Shown here piece after piece: positions 37,364-46,996 of a stretch of DNA of 64,000 nt. The notes under the pieces were generated by a model. It searched no databases, was not told the DNA's origin, and was given only the letters and a program-made list of their open reading frames with translations. Position 1 is the first letter of the stretch. Each line of letters starts with the position of its first letter. A program made the position numbers and the translations under genes. This DNA comes from CALFML01 sp044222245. Lineage in GTDB: Bacteria > Myxococcota_A > Polyangia > Palsa-1104 > JAEUJZ01. The DNA is taken from assembly GCA_044222245.1 (NCBI GenBank), contig JBGANQ010000044.1:1-64000 (forward strand). The letters run 5' to 3'.

Positions 37364-37579
37364 GGGGCACATCATCTCACGGGGCAAGCTGCTCCCTGAC
37401 CGGCAAGTTTACCCGGTCTGGCGCGGTTCGCCGTCAAACTCAGTCGCTCGCCGACCCCAGGGGCGCCGCCGGCGGCCGGGCGGCGCGGGCCCACCGAGTC
37501 GTGCGGGCTGCGGGGTCAGGGAGGATGGGCGGGGCAGCGGCCCGGGGGTGCCGGGCTGCACCGGGAGGGGGGCGGGCGC

Positions 37580-40500
37580 TCAGGTGTCGAACGAGCCGCG
37601 CTCGTTCATCATCTTCTCGTGCTTCTCGACGTACTTCAGGCACATCTTCGCCAGGGCGTCGATCTTCTGGTTCATCGTGTGCTCGGTCTCGGGCTGCACC
37701 AGCTGGTGATCGTCCTGGCGCAGGGCCGACTCGACATGCGGCACCGTCGACGGAGTGCCGCTCTTGGAGATCGCCGCCATACGGTTGTCGCCCATCGAGA
37801 TCGCGATGAGGGTCAGATCCCCCAGGCTGAGGCGGTCATCGGGCCGCACGCCCTGGGAGCCGCCCTGCCCGCGCATCGTCTCCAGCATCTTGGCCGCCGC
37901 TGCCATCGGCGTGCCCGAGCCGGCGACCTTCTGCAGCGCCGCGCTGACCATCGCCTGCGGCGTCTGCTGCTTCCACGCCGGCTCGGCGGCGCGCTGGGCC
38001 TTCTGCGTCGCCGCCGGTGAGCTGCCTTTCACCAGGGTCAGGTGCGAGTGGCGCTCCACCGACGAGTCCTCGCTGCTGTCATCCCCGGCCCCGGCCGAGT
38101 CGCCGCGCAGCGCCGCCGCCGCGAGCCGGGTCAGGCTCGCCGGCAGGCGCTGCCAGATCGCCGACTCGGTCACTCCGCTCGACTGCATCGCCGTGGTCAC
38201 CGCCGCCGATGGCAGCCACTGCGCCGGCAGCTGGCTGAGCAGCCGGGTCAGCCGGTCCGCGCTCTGCATCGCCCGCGGCGACCCCGAGGCGGCCGCTGCC
38301 TCCGCGCCACCGCCCCGCGCTCGGCCGCTGAGCATCGCCTCGGCCAGCAGCCCAGGGAGGGCGGCCCCGGTGGCGGCGCCTGTCGATGGCAGAGCTGCCC
38401 GGCCGCCAAAGCCGGCGGCGAGCGGCAGCGGCCGGCTCGCCGCAGCGGGAGCCTCGCTGACGGACGGCTCAACAGAACGCCGCGCCGCGCCGAATTGCTC
38501 GGCCAGCGCCGCGACGCCCCCGGGCAGCGGCGCGGTCGCCTGCGCTCCGGCGGTCGCGCCCGGCGAGGCGGCAGCGGGCGCGGCTGCCTGACTCCGCCGG
38601 GCCGTCGCCGCGGTCCGCTGCTGGCCGCGCGCCGGGCTCGCCCCGGCCAGATAAAGCAGGCCACCGGCGCCGCTCCAGGCAAAGCGCGACGGTGGGACCG
38701 GCGCCTCGACCTCTTGCTGCGGAAATCCCGTCAGGAGTCGGTGGGCCCCCGCCCAGCCGCCCAGCGGGTCGCTGCCGGTGCGGGCGACGCCGCTCGCCGA
38801 CTGCCCCAGCCCCGAGACGAACAGCTCGCTGCGCAGCCCCAGGCCGCCGACCCGCGACCCGTCTGGGAGAGAGCCGGCAGGTGCCACCGCCGGCAGCTGC
38901 GCCGGCGGCAGGGCCGCGGTCCGCGCCGCCGGTCGAGTCGTCGCCGACCCGCGCTTGCCAGCCGCCGTCGCCGGGCGCTCTGCGGGCACGAATACCAGGC
39001 CACCGCTGACCGCCAGCCAGCGGCCCGCCGGAGCTTCGACGCTGTCCTCGTAGTCCGCGGAGTCGCCGTCGGTGCGCGCCAGCCCGTGACCGCGGGCGAA
39101 CGCCTCGGCGCTGGCCCCCAGCCCGCCGGCCCGCTGCCACGTCGAGGCCGCCGTCGCCGCCGACCAGGGCTGCGCCGCGCTGACCCCAGGCATCGCCGGG
39201 CCAAACTCGGTGGCGGCGCCTGCGGTGCCGGCCGCCGGCAGGCTCGGCGCCAAGGTGCTGGCAGCGCGCCGCCGCGGGCCTCCTGCGAGGCGACCGGAGA
39301 CGCGCTGTTCCTGGTCACGCGCGACAAACGGCAGCACCGTGCCGGGGCCCGGCTCCTCGTCGGCGCTCGGCTGCGACTGCTCAGCCTTCAAGAGCCGCGC
39401 CAGCCAGCCCGGCAACAGGCCGCGCCCGGCGGCGACACCCGCCTGCTGCGCCAGGCTGCTCACGGCTCCGGCGCCCAGTCCGACGCCGGCCGAAAACAGC
39501 TCGGCGAGGATGGCCATGCCTCCGGCGCGCAGCCACGGCTGCTGGCTGGGAGCCGGGAAGCCGCTCCAGCCTGCACTCGCCGGACCCGCGGCCGGGCCCA
39601 GGGCCCCAGCGGTGAGCGGCATCCCATCCCCGCTGGAGGCCACCTCGCCCGCGGCGGCGGCCGCAGCCCCGCTCAGCACCTGCCCGCGCCCCGCCGGCCC
39701 GCGCTCGGGGGCGGCGGTGGACGGGGTGCCCTCTGGCCGGCCCGACGGGCTGCGAGCAGAGATGGGCGCGCCGGCAGTGCCGCGGCTGACAGCCCGGCCA
39801 CGACCGGCGGCCTTCGCCACGCCCGGCTCACTCAAGAAAAGCAGGCCGCGCTCGCCGAACGCCCAGCGCGGCGGGGTCTGCGGCTCGGCGGTCTGCAGCG
39901 CCTCGGCGAGCGGGGCCGTCACGCCCGGGGCGAGCGACCAGGTCGCGCGCTCCTGGGCGGCGCTCAGCGGGCGCGCCCGCAGCTCGGCGGTGCCAAGTCC
40001 GGCGGCGAATAGCTCGCTGCGCAAGCCGAGTCCGCCCACGCGCCCCACCTCGATCCCCCGCGCTCCCGCCGCGGCGCGGGCCCCCGTGGGCCGCCCAGCC
40101 TGCTGGTAGTCGGGCGACAGCGCAAGCTCTGACGCCGCGGCGGCCGGCGGCCAGGCCCCAAGGGGGCTTGCCGGGTCCATCCCGCCGGCCGGCAGCCGGC
40201 CCGCAGTCGCGGTACTGACCAGCGATAGCGGGTGCACCGCCGAGCTCGCTGGCAGTCCACCGCCCGGCGCTTGGTGCGCTGCCGCGGTCGACTCGGCTGG
40301 AGTCTCGTCGTCGATAAAGACCATGCCGCCGGTGATCGGAATCCAGCGACCGCCGGTTGCCCGGGCCGCAGCGCCCAAGGCGCGACTGTCGGCGCGCTCG
40401 ATGCCGTGGCCGCGCGCGAAGGCCTCGGCCGTGGCGGCGATGCCCCCGGCTTGCTGCCAGAAGGGCAGCGCCGCCGTCGGGACCGGCCTGCCGTAAGCGG

Positions 40501-43500
40501 CCGCCGGGGCAGTCGCTGCCGCCTGCCCGGCCACCAGCTGCGGCGGCAGGGACGCGGCGGGCGGAGCCGCATCTCCCCGTCGCAGCGCTCGTGCCAGCGG
40601 GTCTTCGGAGGGGACGCTCGCCGGCGCACCGGCGGTTACCAAGCCGTGCTCGACGGTGCGGGGCCCGGCTCCGGGGGCGCTCACCAGCCCCAAGCCAGTC
40701 GGGCCGGCCGCGGCGGTCAGCCAGGGCGGCATCAGCCCCAAGGTGGGGGCCACGCCAGCCTGACGCGCCAGGACGTCCGCCGCACCGCTGCCCAGGCCAA
40801 CCCCGGCGGCGAACAGCTCGGCGAGCGTCGCCATGCCCCCAGCCAGCTGCCAGGGCCGCGGCGCGCCCGGCTCACTGCCGGCTTGCGCGGGCGCGGCGAA
40901 GGGCGCGTCCGCTCCCAGCGAGCCCAGAGCCGACGACCGCGCCGGCGTCGCTGCGGCCTCTGCCACCGCGGCGCGAGCGGGCGCAGCCACCGTCAGCGGC
41001 GGCGTGGCCCGCGCAGCGTCGGCCAAGGCGGCCGGCGCGGGAGCCTGGAGTTCGGCGCTCGGCTCGCCGTCGGGAGACTCCAGATAGGGAAGCTCTTTGC
41101 TCAGGCTGAGCTGCGCCCAGCGCGCCGCGCCCGGGGGCGCCGCGCTCCCCAGAGCCCGCGCCACCGTCCCGGAGAGCCCGGGCGCCAAGCGCCACCGCTG
41201 CACGCCGCCAAAGGGATTGTTCACTCCGGCGGAGCCGGCGGCCGCGTGGGCGCCGATGAAGTTCGCCATCTGCTCGGTGTGCAGCCCCAGGGCGCCGGGT
41301 GTCCGATACGGCTGGTTCGTCGCCAGCGCCGGCAAGGACCAGGCGCTCGGCGACGCCAGGCGCGCCGCCTGACCTGCCAGGAACAGCTCGACGAAGCTGG
41401 CCGGGCCTTGCTCCCGCGGGCGCTGCAGCGCAGCGGAGTCGAGGAGGCGGGGCGACAGCGGCGCGAAAGCAGCTCCCTCGGCACCGCCGAGCTGCAGTTG
41501 CCTTCCCGGCCGCGGCGCTGCCCCGGACCTCGCCTGCGGGGCCGACGCGAGCTCGCCGGCAGCTCGCGCCGGCAAGCCCGCTGGCGCCGTCCCAGTCGGG
41601 ACCGTCGCCGTCAGCGGCAATGCCGGCGGGGTCAGCGCACGTTCGGTCGCGGCCAGGTCCGGGGCCGTCGCAGGACGCGGCCGTCCCGCGGCGACTGCCG
41701 GCACCACCGCTGACGTCGGGTCCGACGTGATGGCGCTGCCCAGCGGGCCGGACGCGGCGCCGGTGGGGGAGGCCAAGGCCGGTGCGGGCAGGGCAGGCGC
41801 CCGCTCTGCCGTCAGCGGCGCAGCGACCACCGGCCGGTGGAGCGGCTCCACTTGCGACAGCTGCGCGGCCACAGGCGTCCCCGCCTTGCTCGCCGGCCTG
41901 GCACCGCGAGCGGCGGCGCGCGGGGTCAGCTCGGTGGCCTGCACCATCGGCAGCGAGGGAGCAGCGGCGGCCCGCGGCGAGCCAGCGAGCTCGTCATCAG
42001 CTTCTCCGCCGGGCGTCGCGGTCAAGCCCTGCTGGGCACTTTGGTGCCCGAGCCGCGCATCCGACCAGCTCAGGTGCCCGAGGCTGCGCGCAAAGGCCGA
42101 GGCTCTTCCCGCCGGTACCGCGCCGGTGGCGACCGGCCGCCGCAGCAGCGGCTGCAGCCAGTCGCGAACCCGCGTCTCTCCGGGGGGTACCGCCGCACCG
42201 CTCAGACTGGGCGCAGCCGCGACGCCAGCCTTCGCCGGCAAGGCAGCGCCTGCATCCTGGGCAACAGGGGACGCCGCAGCCATCGCGCGCGATTCCGGCG
42301 CAACCGGCTCCGCACCGACCGGACGCGGCGGGTGGGTGGCCGGCGAACCGACCTCGGCTGACCGCCCCCCGATAGCAGCGGCAGCGGATACCAGGCCGGC
42401 GGGGGCCGACGACTGCGGCAGATCTGTCTCCTCACCTGCGGAGGCGCCGGCGCGGCCAGACCGCAAGCCTGGCGCGGCCGCCACTTGTCCGCGCGCCTGC
42501 TCACCGGCGCGCGCCGAGCTGGCCGGCGCTTCCGGCGCCCCGGGCTGGAGCGAAGCAGGATCGACCCCAGCTGTAACAGGTGAAGTGGCCGCGGCGCGAG
42601 CGCCCGCTGCATCGCCGAGCCCGGACGCGGCCGCGCCGGCCCGCGGCGCCGGTGCGACTGCCGCTGCCGGCAGCGCAGCGCCCGGCCCGTCGACTGCCGC
42701 GCTCGCGGCGGCAGTGGTCGTCCCGCTCGCGGCGGCAGTGGTCGTCCCGCTCTCGGCGGTCGGCGGCGTCGCAGCAACAGCCGGCGTCGCGACAGCTGCC
42801 AGCGGCGCGGCTGGCGTAATCGTCGACGATGTTCCCGGCGCAGCGCTGGGGGCAGGCTGCGGGCTCGCCGTGGCGCCTGGCGCGGGCTGCTCGTCGGCAG
42901 TGGTCGACAGCGCCGCCGCCGGTGCTGCGGACTGGGCCGCTGCCGGCGCTCTCGCCGCAGCAGCCACTGCGGGCTGCTCGGCCGCCGGCGCTCTCGCCGC
43001 TGCCACCGCCGCGGGCTGCTCGCCTGCGGGAGCTGTCAAGATGGGCGAGGCCAAAGTGGCGATCGCGGCCTGGGCCGTCGCCACCGCCGCGGAGTCCGTC
43101 TGTGCCGACGGAACCACACCGGCACCGGCCGGCGTGGCGGCAGTCCCAGCGACGTCTCCATCGAGGGTGGGCGAGGCTGCGGGTGGCGCCGCGGCGACCG
43201 CTCCGGCAGGCCGCTGCACCGTCTCGGGCTGCCTCGCCGGCACCGCCATGACGAGCGGAGGAGCGGCAGTGCGCAGGGCGGCCGGCGCAGCGGCCGCGGC
43301 CACCTTCGCTGCCGGGACGACGCCCCGGGCGCCGCCGCGCAGCGCCGCCGCGGGCGGCACCCAGCTGTCGGGCAGGAGCCACTTCTGCGGCTCGATCTCG
43401 CGCTCGGCTGGCAGCGCCTCGGGCAGGGGACCGGATCCGAGGCTGGCGAGCTGACGGGCGAAGATGCGCTCGGCGAACTGCAGCGACCGACCGCTGAACT

Positions 43501-43621
43501 GACTCTGCGGCCCCGCGACGCGGCTGGTCAGCCGGGAAACCAGCCGCTCGATGGACGCCAGCATCGGCGAGGCAAACGGGGTCACGGCCTCTGCGGCCCT
43601 TTCGCTCGACGTTTCAAGCAT
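37580..43621 (-). CDS. Giant Ala/Pro-rich modular protein of unknown function
   Basis: A 2013-residue protein with start ATG 43619-43621, a GGAGG site (43632-43636) and a good promoter. There is no signal peptide or membrane helix. A distinct N-terminal region (residues 1-95) is followed by an Ala/Pro/Thr-rich spacer to about 740. Three motif types then recur with a period of roughly 400-440 residues: A (AELFAAGVGLGSG, about 940 and 1374, weak at 1710), B (AEAFARGHGIERAD, 1067 and 1507) and C (VGGLGLRSELFAAGLG, 1200 and 1597). B and C modules are followed by an aromatic strand motif such as GRWIPITGGMVFIDDE. An ordered tail ends MNQKIDALAKMCLKYVEKHE. No family is recognised. Confidence 0.65.
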   Translation of the reverse strand: MLETSSERAAEAVTPFASPMLASIERLVSRLTSRVAGPQSQFSGRSLQFAERIFARQLASLGSGPLPEALPAEREIEPQKWLLPDSWVPPAAALRGGARGVVPAAKVAAAAAPAALRTAAPPLVMAVPARQPETVQRPAGAVAAAPPAASPTLDGDVAGTAATPAGAGVVPSAQTDSAAVATAQAAIATLASPILTAPAGEQPAAVAAARAPAAEQPAVAAAARAPAAAQSAAPAAALSTTADEQPAPGATASPQPAPSAAPGTSSTITPAAPLAAVATPAVAATPPTAESGTTTAAASGTTTAAASAAVDGPGAALPAAAVAPAPRAGAAASGLGDAAGARAAATSPVTAGVDPASLQPGAPEAPASSARAGEQARGQVAAAPGLRSGRAGASAGEETDLPQSSAPAGLVSAAAAIGGRSAEVGSPATHPPRPVGAEPVAPESRAMAAASPVAQDAGAALPAKAGVAAAPSLSGAAVPPGETRVRDWLQPLLRRPVATGAVPAGRASAFARSLGHLSWSDARLGHQSAQQGLTATPGGEADDELAGSPRAAAAPSLPMVQATELTPRAAARGARPASKAGTPVAAQLSQVEPLHRPVVAAPLTAERAPALPAPALASPTGAASGPLGSAITSDPTSAVVPAVAAGRPRPATAPDLAATERALTPPALPLTATVPTGTAPAGLPARAAGELASAPQARSGAAPRPGRQLQLGGAEGAAFAPLSPRLLDSAALQRPREQGPASFVELFLAGQAARLASPSAWSLPALATNQPYRTPGALGLHTEQMANFIGAHAAAGSAGVNNPFGGVQRWRLAPGLSGTVARALGSAAPPGAARWAQLSLSKELPYLESPDGEPSAELQAPAPAALADAARATPPLTVAAPARAAVAEAAATPARSSALGSLGADAPFAAPAQAGSEPGAPRPWQLAGGMATLAELFAAGVGLGSGAADVLARQAGVAPTLGLMPPWLTAAAGPTGLGLVSAPGAGPRTVEHGLVTAGAPASVPSEDPLARALRRGDAAPPAASLPPQLVAGQAAATAPAAAYGRPVPTAALPFWQQAGGIAATAEAFARGHGIERADSRALGAAARATGGRWIPITGGMVFIDDETPAESTAAAHQAPGGGLPASSAVHPLSLVSTATAGRLPAGGMDPASPLGAWPPAAAASELALSPDYQQAGRPTGARAAAGARGIEVGRVGGLGLRSELFAAGLGTAELRARPLSAAQERATWSLAPGVTAPLAEALQTAEPQTPPRWAFGERGLLFLSEPGVAKAAGRGRAVSRGTAGAPISARSPSGRPEGTPSTAAPERGPAGRGQVLSGAAAAAAGEVASSGDGMPLTAGALGPAAGPASAGWSGFPAPSQQPWLRAGGMAILAELFSAGVGLGAGAVSSLAQQAGVAAGRGLLPGWLARLLKAEQSQPSADEEPGPGTVLPFVARDQEQRVSGRLAGGPRRRAASTLAPSLPAAGTAGAATEFGPAMPGVSAAQPWSAATAASTWQRAGGLGASAEAFARGHGLARTDGDSADYEDSVEAPAGRWLAVSGGLVFVPAERPATAAGKRGSATTRPAARTAALPPAQLPAVAPAGSLPDGSRVGGLGLRSELFVSGLGQSASGVARTGSDPLGGWAGAHRLLTGFPQQEVEAPVPPSRFAWSGAGGLLYLAGASPARGQQRTAATARRSQAAAPAAASPGATAGAQATAPLPGGVAALAEQFGAARRSVEPSVSEAPAAASRPLPLAAGFGGRAALPSTGAATGAALPGLLAEAMLSGRARGGGAEAAAASGSPRAMQSADRLTRLLSQLPAQWLPSAAVTTAMQSSGVTESAIWQRLPASLTRLAAAALRGDSAGAGDDSSEDSSVERHSHLTLVKGSSPAATQKAQRAAEPAWKQQTPQAMVSAALQKVAGSGTPMAAAAKMLETMRGQGGSQGVRPDDRLSLGDLTLIAISMGDNRMAAISKSGTPSTVPHVESALRQDDHQLVQPETEHTMNQKIDALAKMCLKYVEKHEKMMNERGSFDT
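42701..42748. repeat. 24-bp tandem duplication inside the giant gene
   Basis: Two exact 24-bp copies (42701-42724 and 42725-42748), beginning GCTCGCGGCGGCAGTGG; a partial third follows. They lie in the Ala/Thr-rich spacer and encode an eight-residue repeat (AASGTTTA-like). In-frame slippage of this kind may be how the spacer grew. Confidence 0.7.
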
Positions 43622-43646
43622 GGAGAGACTGCCTCCAGCAGTTCGT

Positions 43647-43674
43647 AATATAGGACACGTTAATTATCGGACAA
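43647..43674 (-). promoter_or_regulatory. Sigma70-like promoter of the giant gene
   Basis: On the minus strand TTGTCC (43669-43674) is followed after 16 bp by TATATT (43647-43652, five of six bases of the -10 consensus). It is 26 bp upstream of the start of the giant gene, in a short AT-rich patch within GC-rich sequence. A GGAGG ribosome site follows at 43632-43636. Confidence 0.6.
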
Positions 43675-43878
43675 TGTTAGCCCTTGTTTCGCCCCCGTCG
43701 GAAAACCGCCAAGAATCGCGGCACCTCGGCAGGTCCCGGCGGCGCCGCGCCCGGCCCGCCCTGGCGGCCCGCATTAAGGCTTAACCTACCCCCCCCGCCC
43801 CGAGGTCTGCGCCTCGCCCTGCCGCCGCCGTTACCAACCGCCCTTCCCGTCGAGCGCCCCGCTTGCTAGGTTGTGCCC

Positions 43879-44769
43879 ATGAGTAACTCGCACCCTGCTG
43901 TCATCACCTGCGCCCTCACCGGCGTGCTCACCGACCCGGCCCAGCACAAGGTCCCGGTCACTGCCCGCGAGATGGCCGCCGCCGCCGAGGAGGCTTACAA
44001 CGCCGGGGCCACCGTGGTGCACTGCCACTATCGCCGCCAGGAGCCGGGCCTGGGCCGCCTGCCCACCTGGGAGCCCGAGGTGGTCGCCGAGATCGACGCC
44101 GCCATCCGCGCCCGCGTCCCCTCGATCCTGGTCAACATGTCGACCGGCGTGGTCGGCCCGGACGTCTCGGGACCGCTGGCCTGCCTTGCGCGGGTGCGGC
44201 CGGAGATGGCGGCGCTCAACGCCGGCTCGCTCAACTACTTAAAGACACGCAGCGATGGCCGCTGGGCCTGGCCGCCGATGCTGTTTGACAACCCGGTGGA
44301 GAAGATTGAAAAGGTCCTGGCCGCCATGACGGCGCTCGGCGTGGTGCCCGAGTGCGAGTGCTTCGACACCGGCATCGTGCGCTCGATCGCCCTGTTCCAG
44401 CAGGTCGGGCTGCTCAAGGGGCCGGTGCACATCTCGCTGGTGGTCGGGGTGGCCAGCGGCATGCCGGCCAAGCCCGAGTGGCTGCCGCTGCTGGTCGCCG
44501 AGATGCCGAGCGGCGCCCACTTCCAGACCATCGCCATCGGGCGCGAGGAGGTCTGGCCGGTGCACCGCCGCTGCGCCGAGCTCGGCGGCCACCTGCGCAG
44601 CGGCCTGGAGGACACCTTCTACCTGCCCGACGGCAGCAAGACCGACTCCAACGGTCGCCTGATCGCCGAGCTGGTCAAGATCGCCCGGCAGTGCGGCCGT
44701 GAGCCCGCGACCCCGGAACAGGCGCGCGCGGTAGTCGGCGTGCTCCCCGGTCCGCACGGTCCCACGTAG
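43879..44769 (+). CDS. BKACE-family protein (3-keto-5-aminohexanoate cleavage-like)
   Basis: A 296-residue DUF849/BKACE enzyme from the ATG at 43879 (a GTG 6 bp upstream is the alternative). It has AGATVVHCHYRRQEPG (the HCH zinc ligands), ILVNMSTGVVGPDVSGPL and ECECFDTGIVRSI. BKACE enzymes cleave a beta-keto acid with acetyl-CoA to acetoacetate plus a CoA thioester; substrates vary between members. The lysine-fermentation kce operon is not present, so the substrate is unknown. It is divergent from the giant gene. Confidence 0.88.
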   Translation: MSNSHPAVITCALTGVLTDPAQHKVPVTAREMAAAAEEAYNAGATVVHCHYRRQEPGLGRLPTWEPEVVAEIDAAIRARVPSILVNMSTGVVGPDVSGPLACLARVRPEMAALNAGSLNYLKTRSDGRWAWPPMLFDNPVEKIEKVLAAMTALGVVPECECFDTGIVRSIALFQQVGLLKGPVHISLVVGVASGMPAKPEWLPLLVAEMPSGAHFQTIAIGREEVWPVHRRCAELGGHLRSGLEDTFYLPDGSKTDSNGRLIAELVKIARQCGREPATPEQARAVVGVLPGPHGPT

Positions 44770-44807
44770 GCCCGGGCGCCGCACGCGCTTCCCGGCCGCA
44801 CGCCGCG

Positions 44808-46220
44808 TCACGCCGCATCGAGGACGGCGACGCACTCGACCTGAGCGGTGTGCGGCATCAGGTCCACGGGCTGCACGCTGCGCGGCCGCAGCCCGGCGGC
44901 GCGCAGCTCGACCAGATCACGCCCAAGCGTCATCGCGTCGCAGGAGACATAGACCACCCGCCGCAGCGCCAGCCGGGTGAGGGCGGCCAGGGCGGCGCGC
45001 GCCCCGCTGCGCGGCGGATCGAGCACGGCGACGTCGAAGCGGCTCCCCGGACGCGCGGCCAGCGCCCGCTCGACTGGCGCCGAGACGACCTCCACCTGCG
45101 CGCAGTCCGGCGACCCCGCGGCGAGCAGGCGGCGCAGGCGGGCGGCGGCCGCGGCCTCGCCTTCGATGGCCAGGATGAAGTCGGCGCGCGCGCGCAAGGC
45201 GCGGGTCAGGTTGCCGCTGCCGGCGTATAATTCGACAAGGCGCGGCCAGCGCCCACCGGCGGGCGTCGTGCCTACCAGCTCGGCAACGACGCCTGGCAGG
45301 ACGTCATGGCCGGCGCGGCTGGCCTGGGCAAAGCCGTCGGCGCTGGCCCACAGCGACCCGAGCTCGGCGGTGCCCGCGCCCAGATCGACCGCCGCCGCGC
45401 CCAATCGCTCGCTGTGCCGCCCCGGACCGGCCAGGCTCGCGCCGCATATGCGACCTGCCCCGAGCAGCTGCTGGAGCCAGGCCCGGACCGCCGCGGCATC
45501 CCCTCCAGGTGCGAGCTCGACCGCGAGCTGCACCACCGGCGCCTGTTCGCTGCCACCGACCAGCCCGGCCAGCGCGCCGCCCTCGCCGAGCGCCGCCGCG
45601 AGCGCCGGCCCTTCCCCCAGAAGGACGGCCGCCAGCGCCGGCACCAGCACCGGACAGTGCGCCACCGATACGCCGCGGTGCGAGCGCGAGCTGGCAAAGC
45701 CCAGCCGCCCCCCGCGCACGAGCAGCCGCGCCCGCACCCGGTACCCGAGCGACGGCGTCGGCGCGAGGATCGGCAGGACCTCGGCGCCGCTGTGGCGCAC
45801 GGCGCGCCGCACCCACTCCTGCTTCGCCTGCAGCTGGGCCGGGTGCGCAAGGTGCATGAGCGGACACCCACCGCAGGCCGCCGCGCCCGCCGCGCCCGCC
45901 GCGAACAGCGGCGCCGCCGGCACCGCAGCGAGCGGACAGGGCGGCGGCACGCGCTGCGCGCTGGCCGACCGGATGCGCAGCAGCGCGCCGCGGGCGTAGC
46001 TCTTGTGGGTCGCAGTGAGCGCGATCTCCACCTCCTCTTGCGGGGCGCCCCCCGGCACGAACACGACGCGCCCGTCGGCGAGCCGGCCCACGGCCTCGCC
46101 GCCGGCGGCGAGCTCGCTCAAGGTCAGCGGCAGCGGACTGCCGGCAGCCAGAGCGGCCGGCGCCGCGTCCGATGACGCGGGCGGTAAGGGCGGCGGTAAC
46201 GCAGATTGCGACGGAGCCAT
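44808..46220 (-). CDS. RNA uracil-5-methyltransferase (RumA/RlmD-like)
   Basis: A 470-residue SAM-dependent RNA m5U methyltransferase of the TrmA/RlmCD family. Residues about 25-75 form a TRAM domain (LSELAAGGEAVGRLADGRVV). CPLAAVP to ACGGCPLMHLAHPAQLQAKQ carries the Fe-S Cys pattern (C-x2-C with an earlier Cys). The methyltransferase domain has LVELYAGSGNLTRAL, LDPPRSG and the catalytic Cys in VVYVSCDAMTLGRDL. It could act on 23S rRNA or tRNA; the RlmD/RumA-type Fe-S motif favours 23S rRNA. Confidence 0.9.
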   Translation of the reverse strand: MAPSQSALPPPLPPASSDAAPAALAAGSPLPLTLSELAAGGEAVGRLADGRVVFVPGGAPQEEVEIALTATHKSYARGALLRIRSASAQRVPPPCPLAAVPAAPLFAAGAAGAAACGGCPLMHLAHPAQLQAKQEWVRRAVRHSGAEVLPILAPTPSLGYRVRARLLVRGGRLGFASSRSHRGVSVAHCPVLVPALAAVLLGEGPALAAALGEGGALAGLVGGSEQAPVVQLAVELAPGGDAAAVRAWLQQLLGAGRICGASLAGPGRHSERLGAAAVDLGAGTAELGSLWASADGFAQASRAGHDVLPGVVAELVGTTPAGGRWPRLVELYAGSGNLTRALRARADFILAIEGEAAAAARLRRLLAAGSPDCAQVEVVSAPVERALAARPGSRFDVAVLDPPRSGARAALAALTRLALRRVVYVSCDAMTLGRDLVELRAAGLRPRSVQPVDLMPHTAQVECVAVLDAA

Positions 46221-46357
46221 GGGGAAGTCCTGCCCGCTGCATCAGAGCCAAGCCCGCCGGAAATTGCAAGGGCTGCCTGGCGCAGCGGCCGGGCTCCGGG
46301 TGCGCCGCCGCGCGCGGCGGAATTGCTAGCGAGCGGCGCCTCGTGGTACCAAGACGC

Positions 46358-46990
46358 GTGCCCCCAAGGTCCAGTGCCGCGGTCCTCTTGCGCCGCCCGT
46401 TGTCCCCGGCTCGACCCGGGAGCACCGCCGCCGCGCGCCGGCTGGCCGGGGTGGCGGCCTGGCTGCTGCTCTTTTTGGTCCTCTTTCGGCCCGCGGCCCG
46501 CGCCGAGCAGCGCGAGCTGCAGCTCGGCCTGCAGCCGGTCTACGGCATCACCTATATCGATCAGCGCTCGCCCTCGGGCGGTGGCGGCAACCTGCAGCTG
46601 AGCTACGGCATCACCGACGCCGTCGCGGTGCAGCTGCACGGCGGCCTGACCGCGCACCCGGTGGAAGAAGACATGGACAAGAAGCTCCCCGCCGGCCTGC
46701 TGCTCACCTGGCACGCCTCAGTGGGGGTGATGTACGCGCTCGACATCGTCCGCATCGTGCCGTACTTCGAGGCCTCGCTCGGGCTGCTGGGGGTGACCAC
46801 CCGCACCACCGCCGGCAGCGGGACCACGCTCAACGCCGGGGCCGAGCTCGGGCTCGGCGCCGACTACATGCTCAACCGCCGCTGGGCGGTGGGGGTGGCG
46901 CTGCGCTATCACGCCTTTCTCACCGACCTTGGGCGCATTCCCCTTTACCTCACCGTCGGACCGCGTGTCGTGCTGCGGCTTGGGCTGTAG
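46358..46990 (+). CDS. Outer-membrane beta-barrel-like protein
   Basis: A 210-residue exported protein. The likely start is GTG at 46358 (VPPRSSAAV; another GTG at 46343); longer frames overlap the divergent methyltransferase gene. The signal is AGVAAWLLLFLVLFRPAARA-E. Mature strands such as LQLGLQPVYGITYIDQRS, GNLQLSYGITDAVAVQLHGG, NAGAELGLGADYMLNRRW and a C-terminal LTVGPRVVLRLGL fit an eight-stranded OmpA/OmpW-like barrel. The function is unknown. Confidence 0.72.
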   Translation: MPPRSSAAVLLRRPLSPARPGSTAAARRLAGVAAWLLLFLVLFRPAARAEQRELQLGLQPVYGITYIDQRSPSGGGGNLQLSYGITDAVAVQLHGGLTAHPVEEDMDKKLPAGLLLTWHASVGVMYALDIVRIVPYFEASLGLLGVTTRTTAGSGTTLNAGAELGLGADYMLNRRWAVGVALRYHAFLTDLGRIPLYLTVGPRVVLRLGL

Positions 46991-46996
46991 CGCCGC

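Noticed and set aside
38042..43454. Long plus-strand open frames opposite the giant gene
   Set aside because: They mirror the Ala/Pro-rich gene. The minus frame has a promoter, ribosome site and repeating motifs, and the opposite frames show none.
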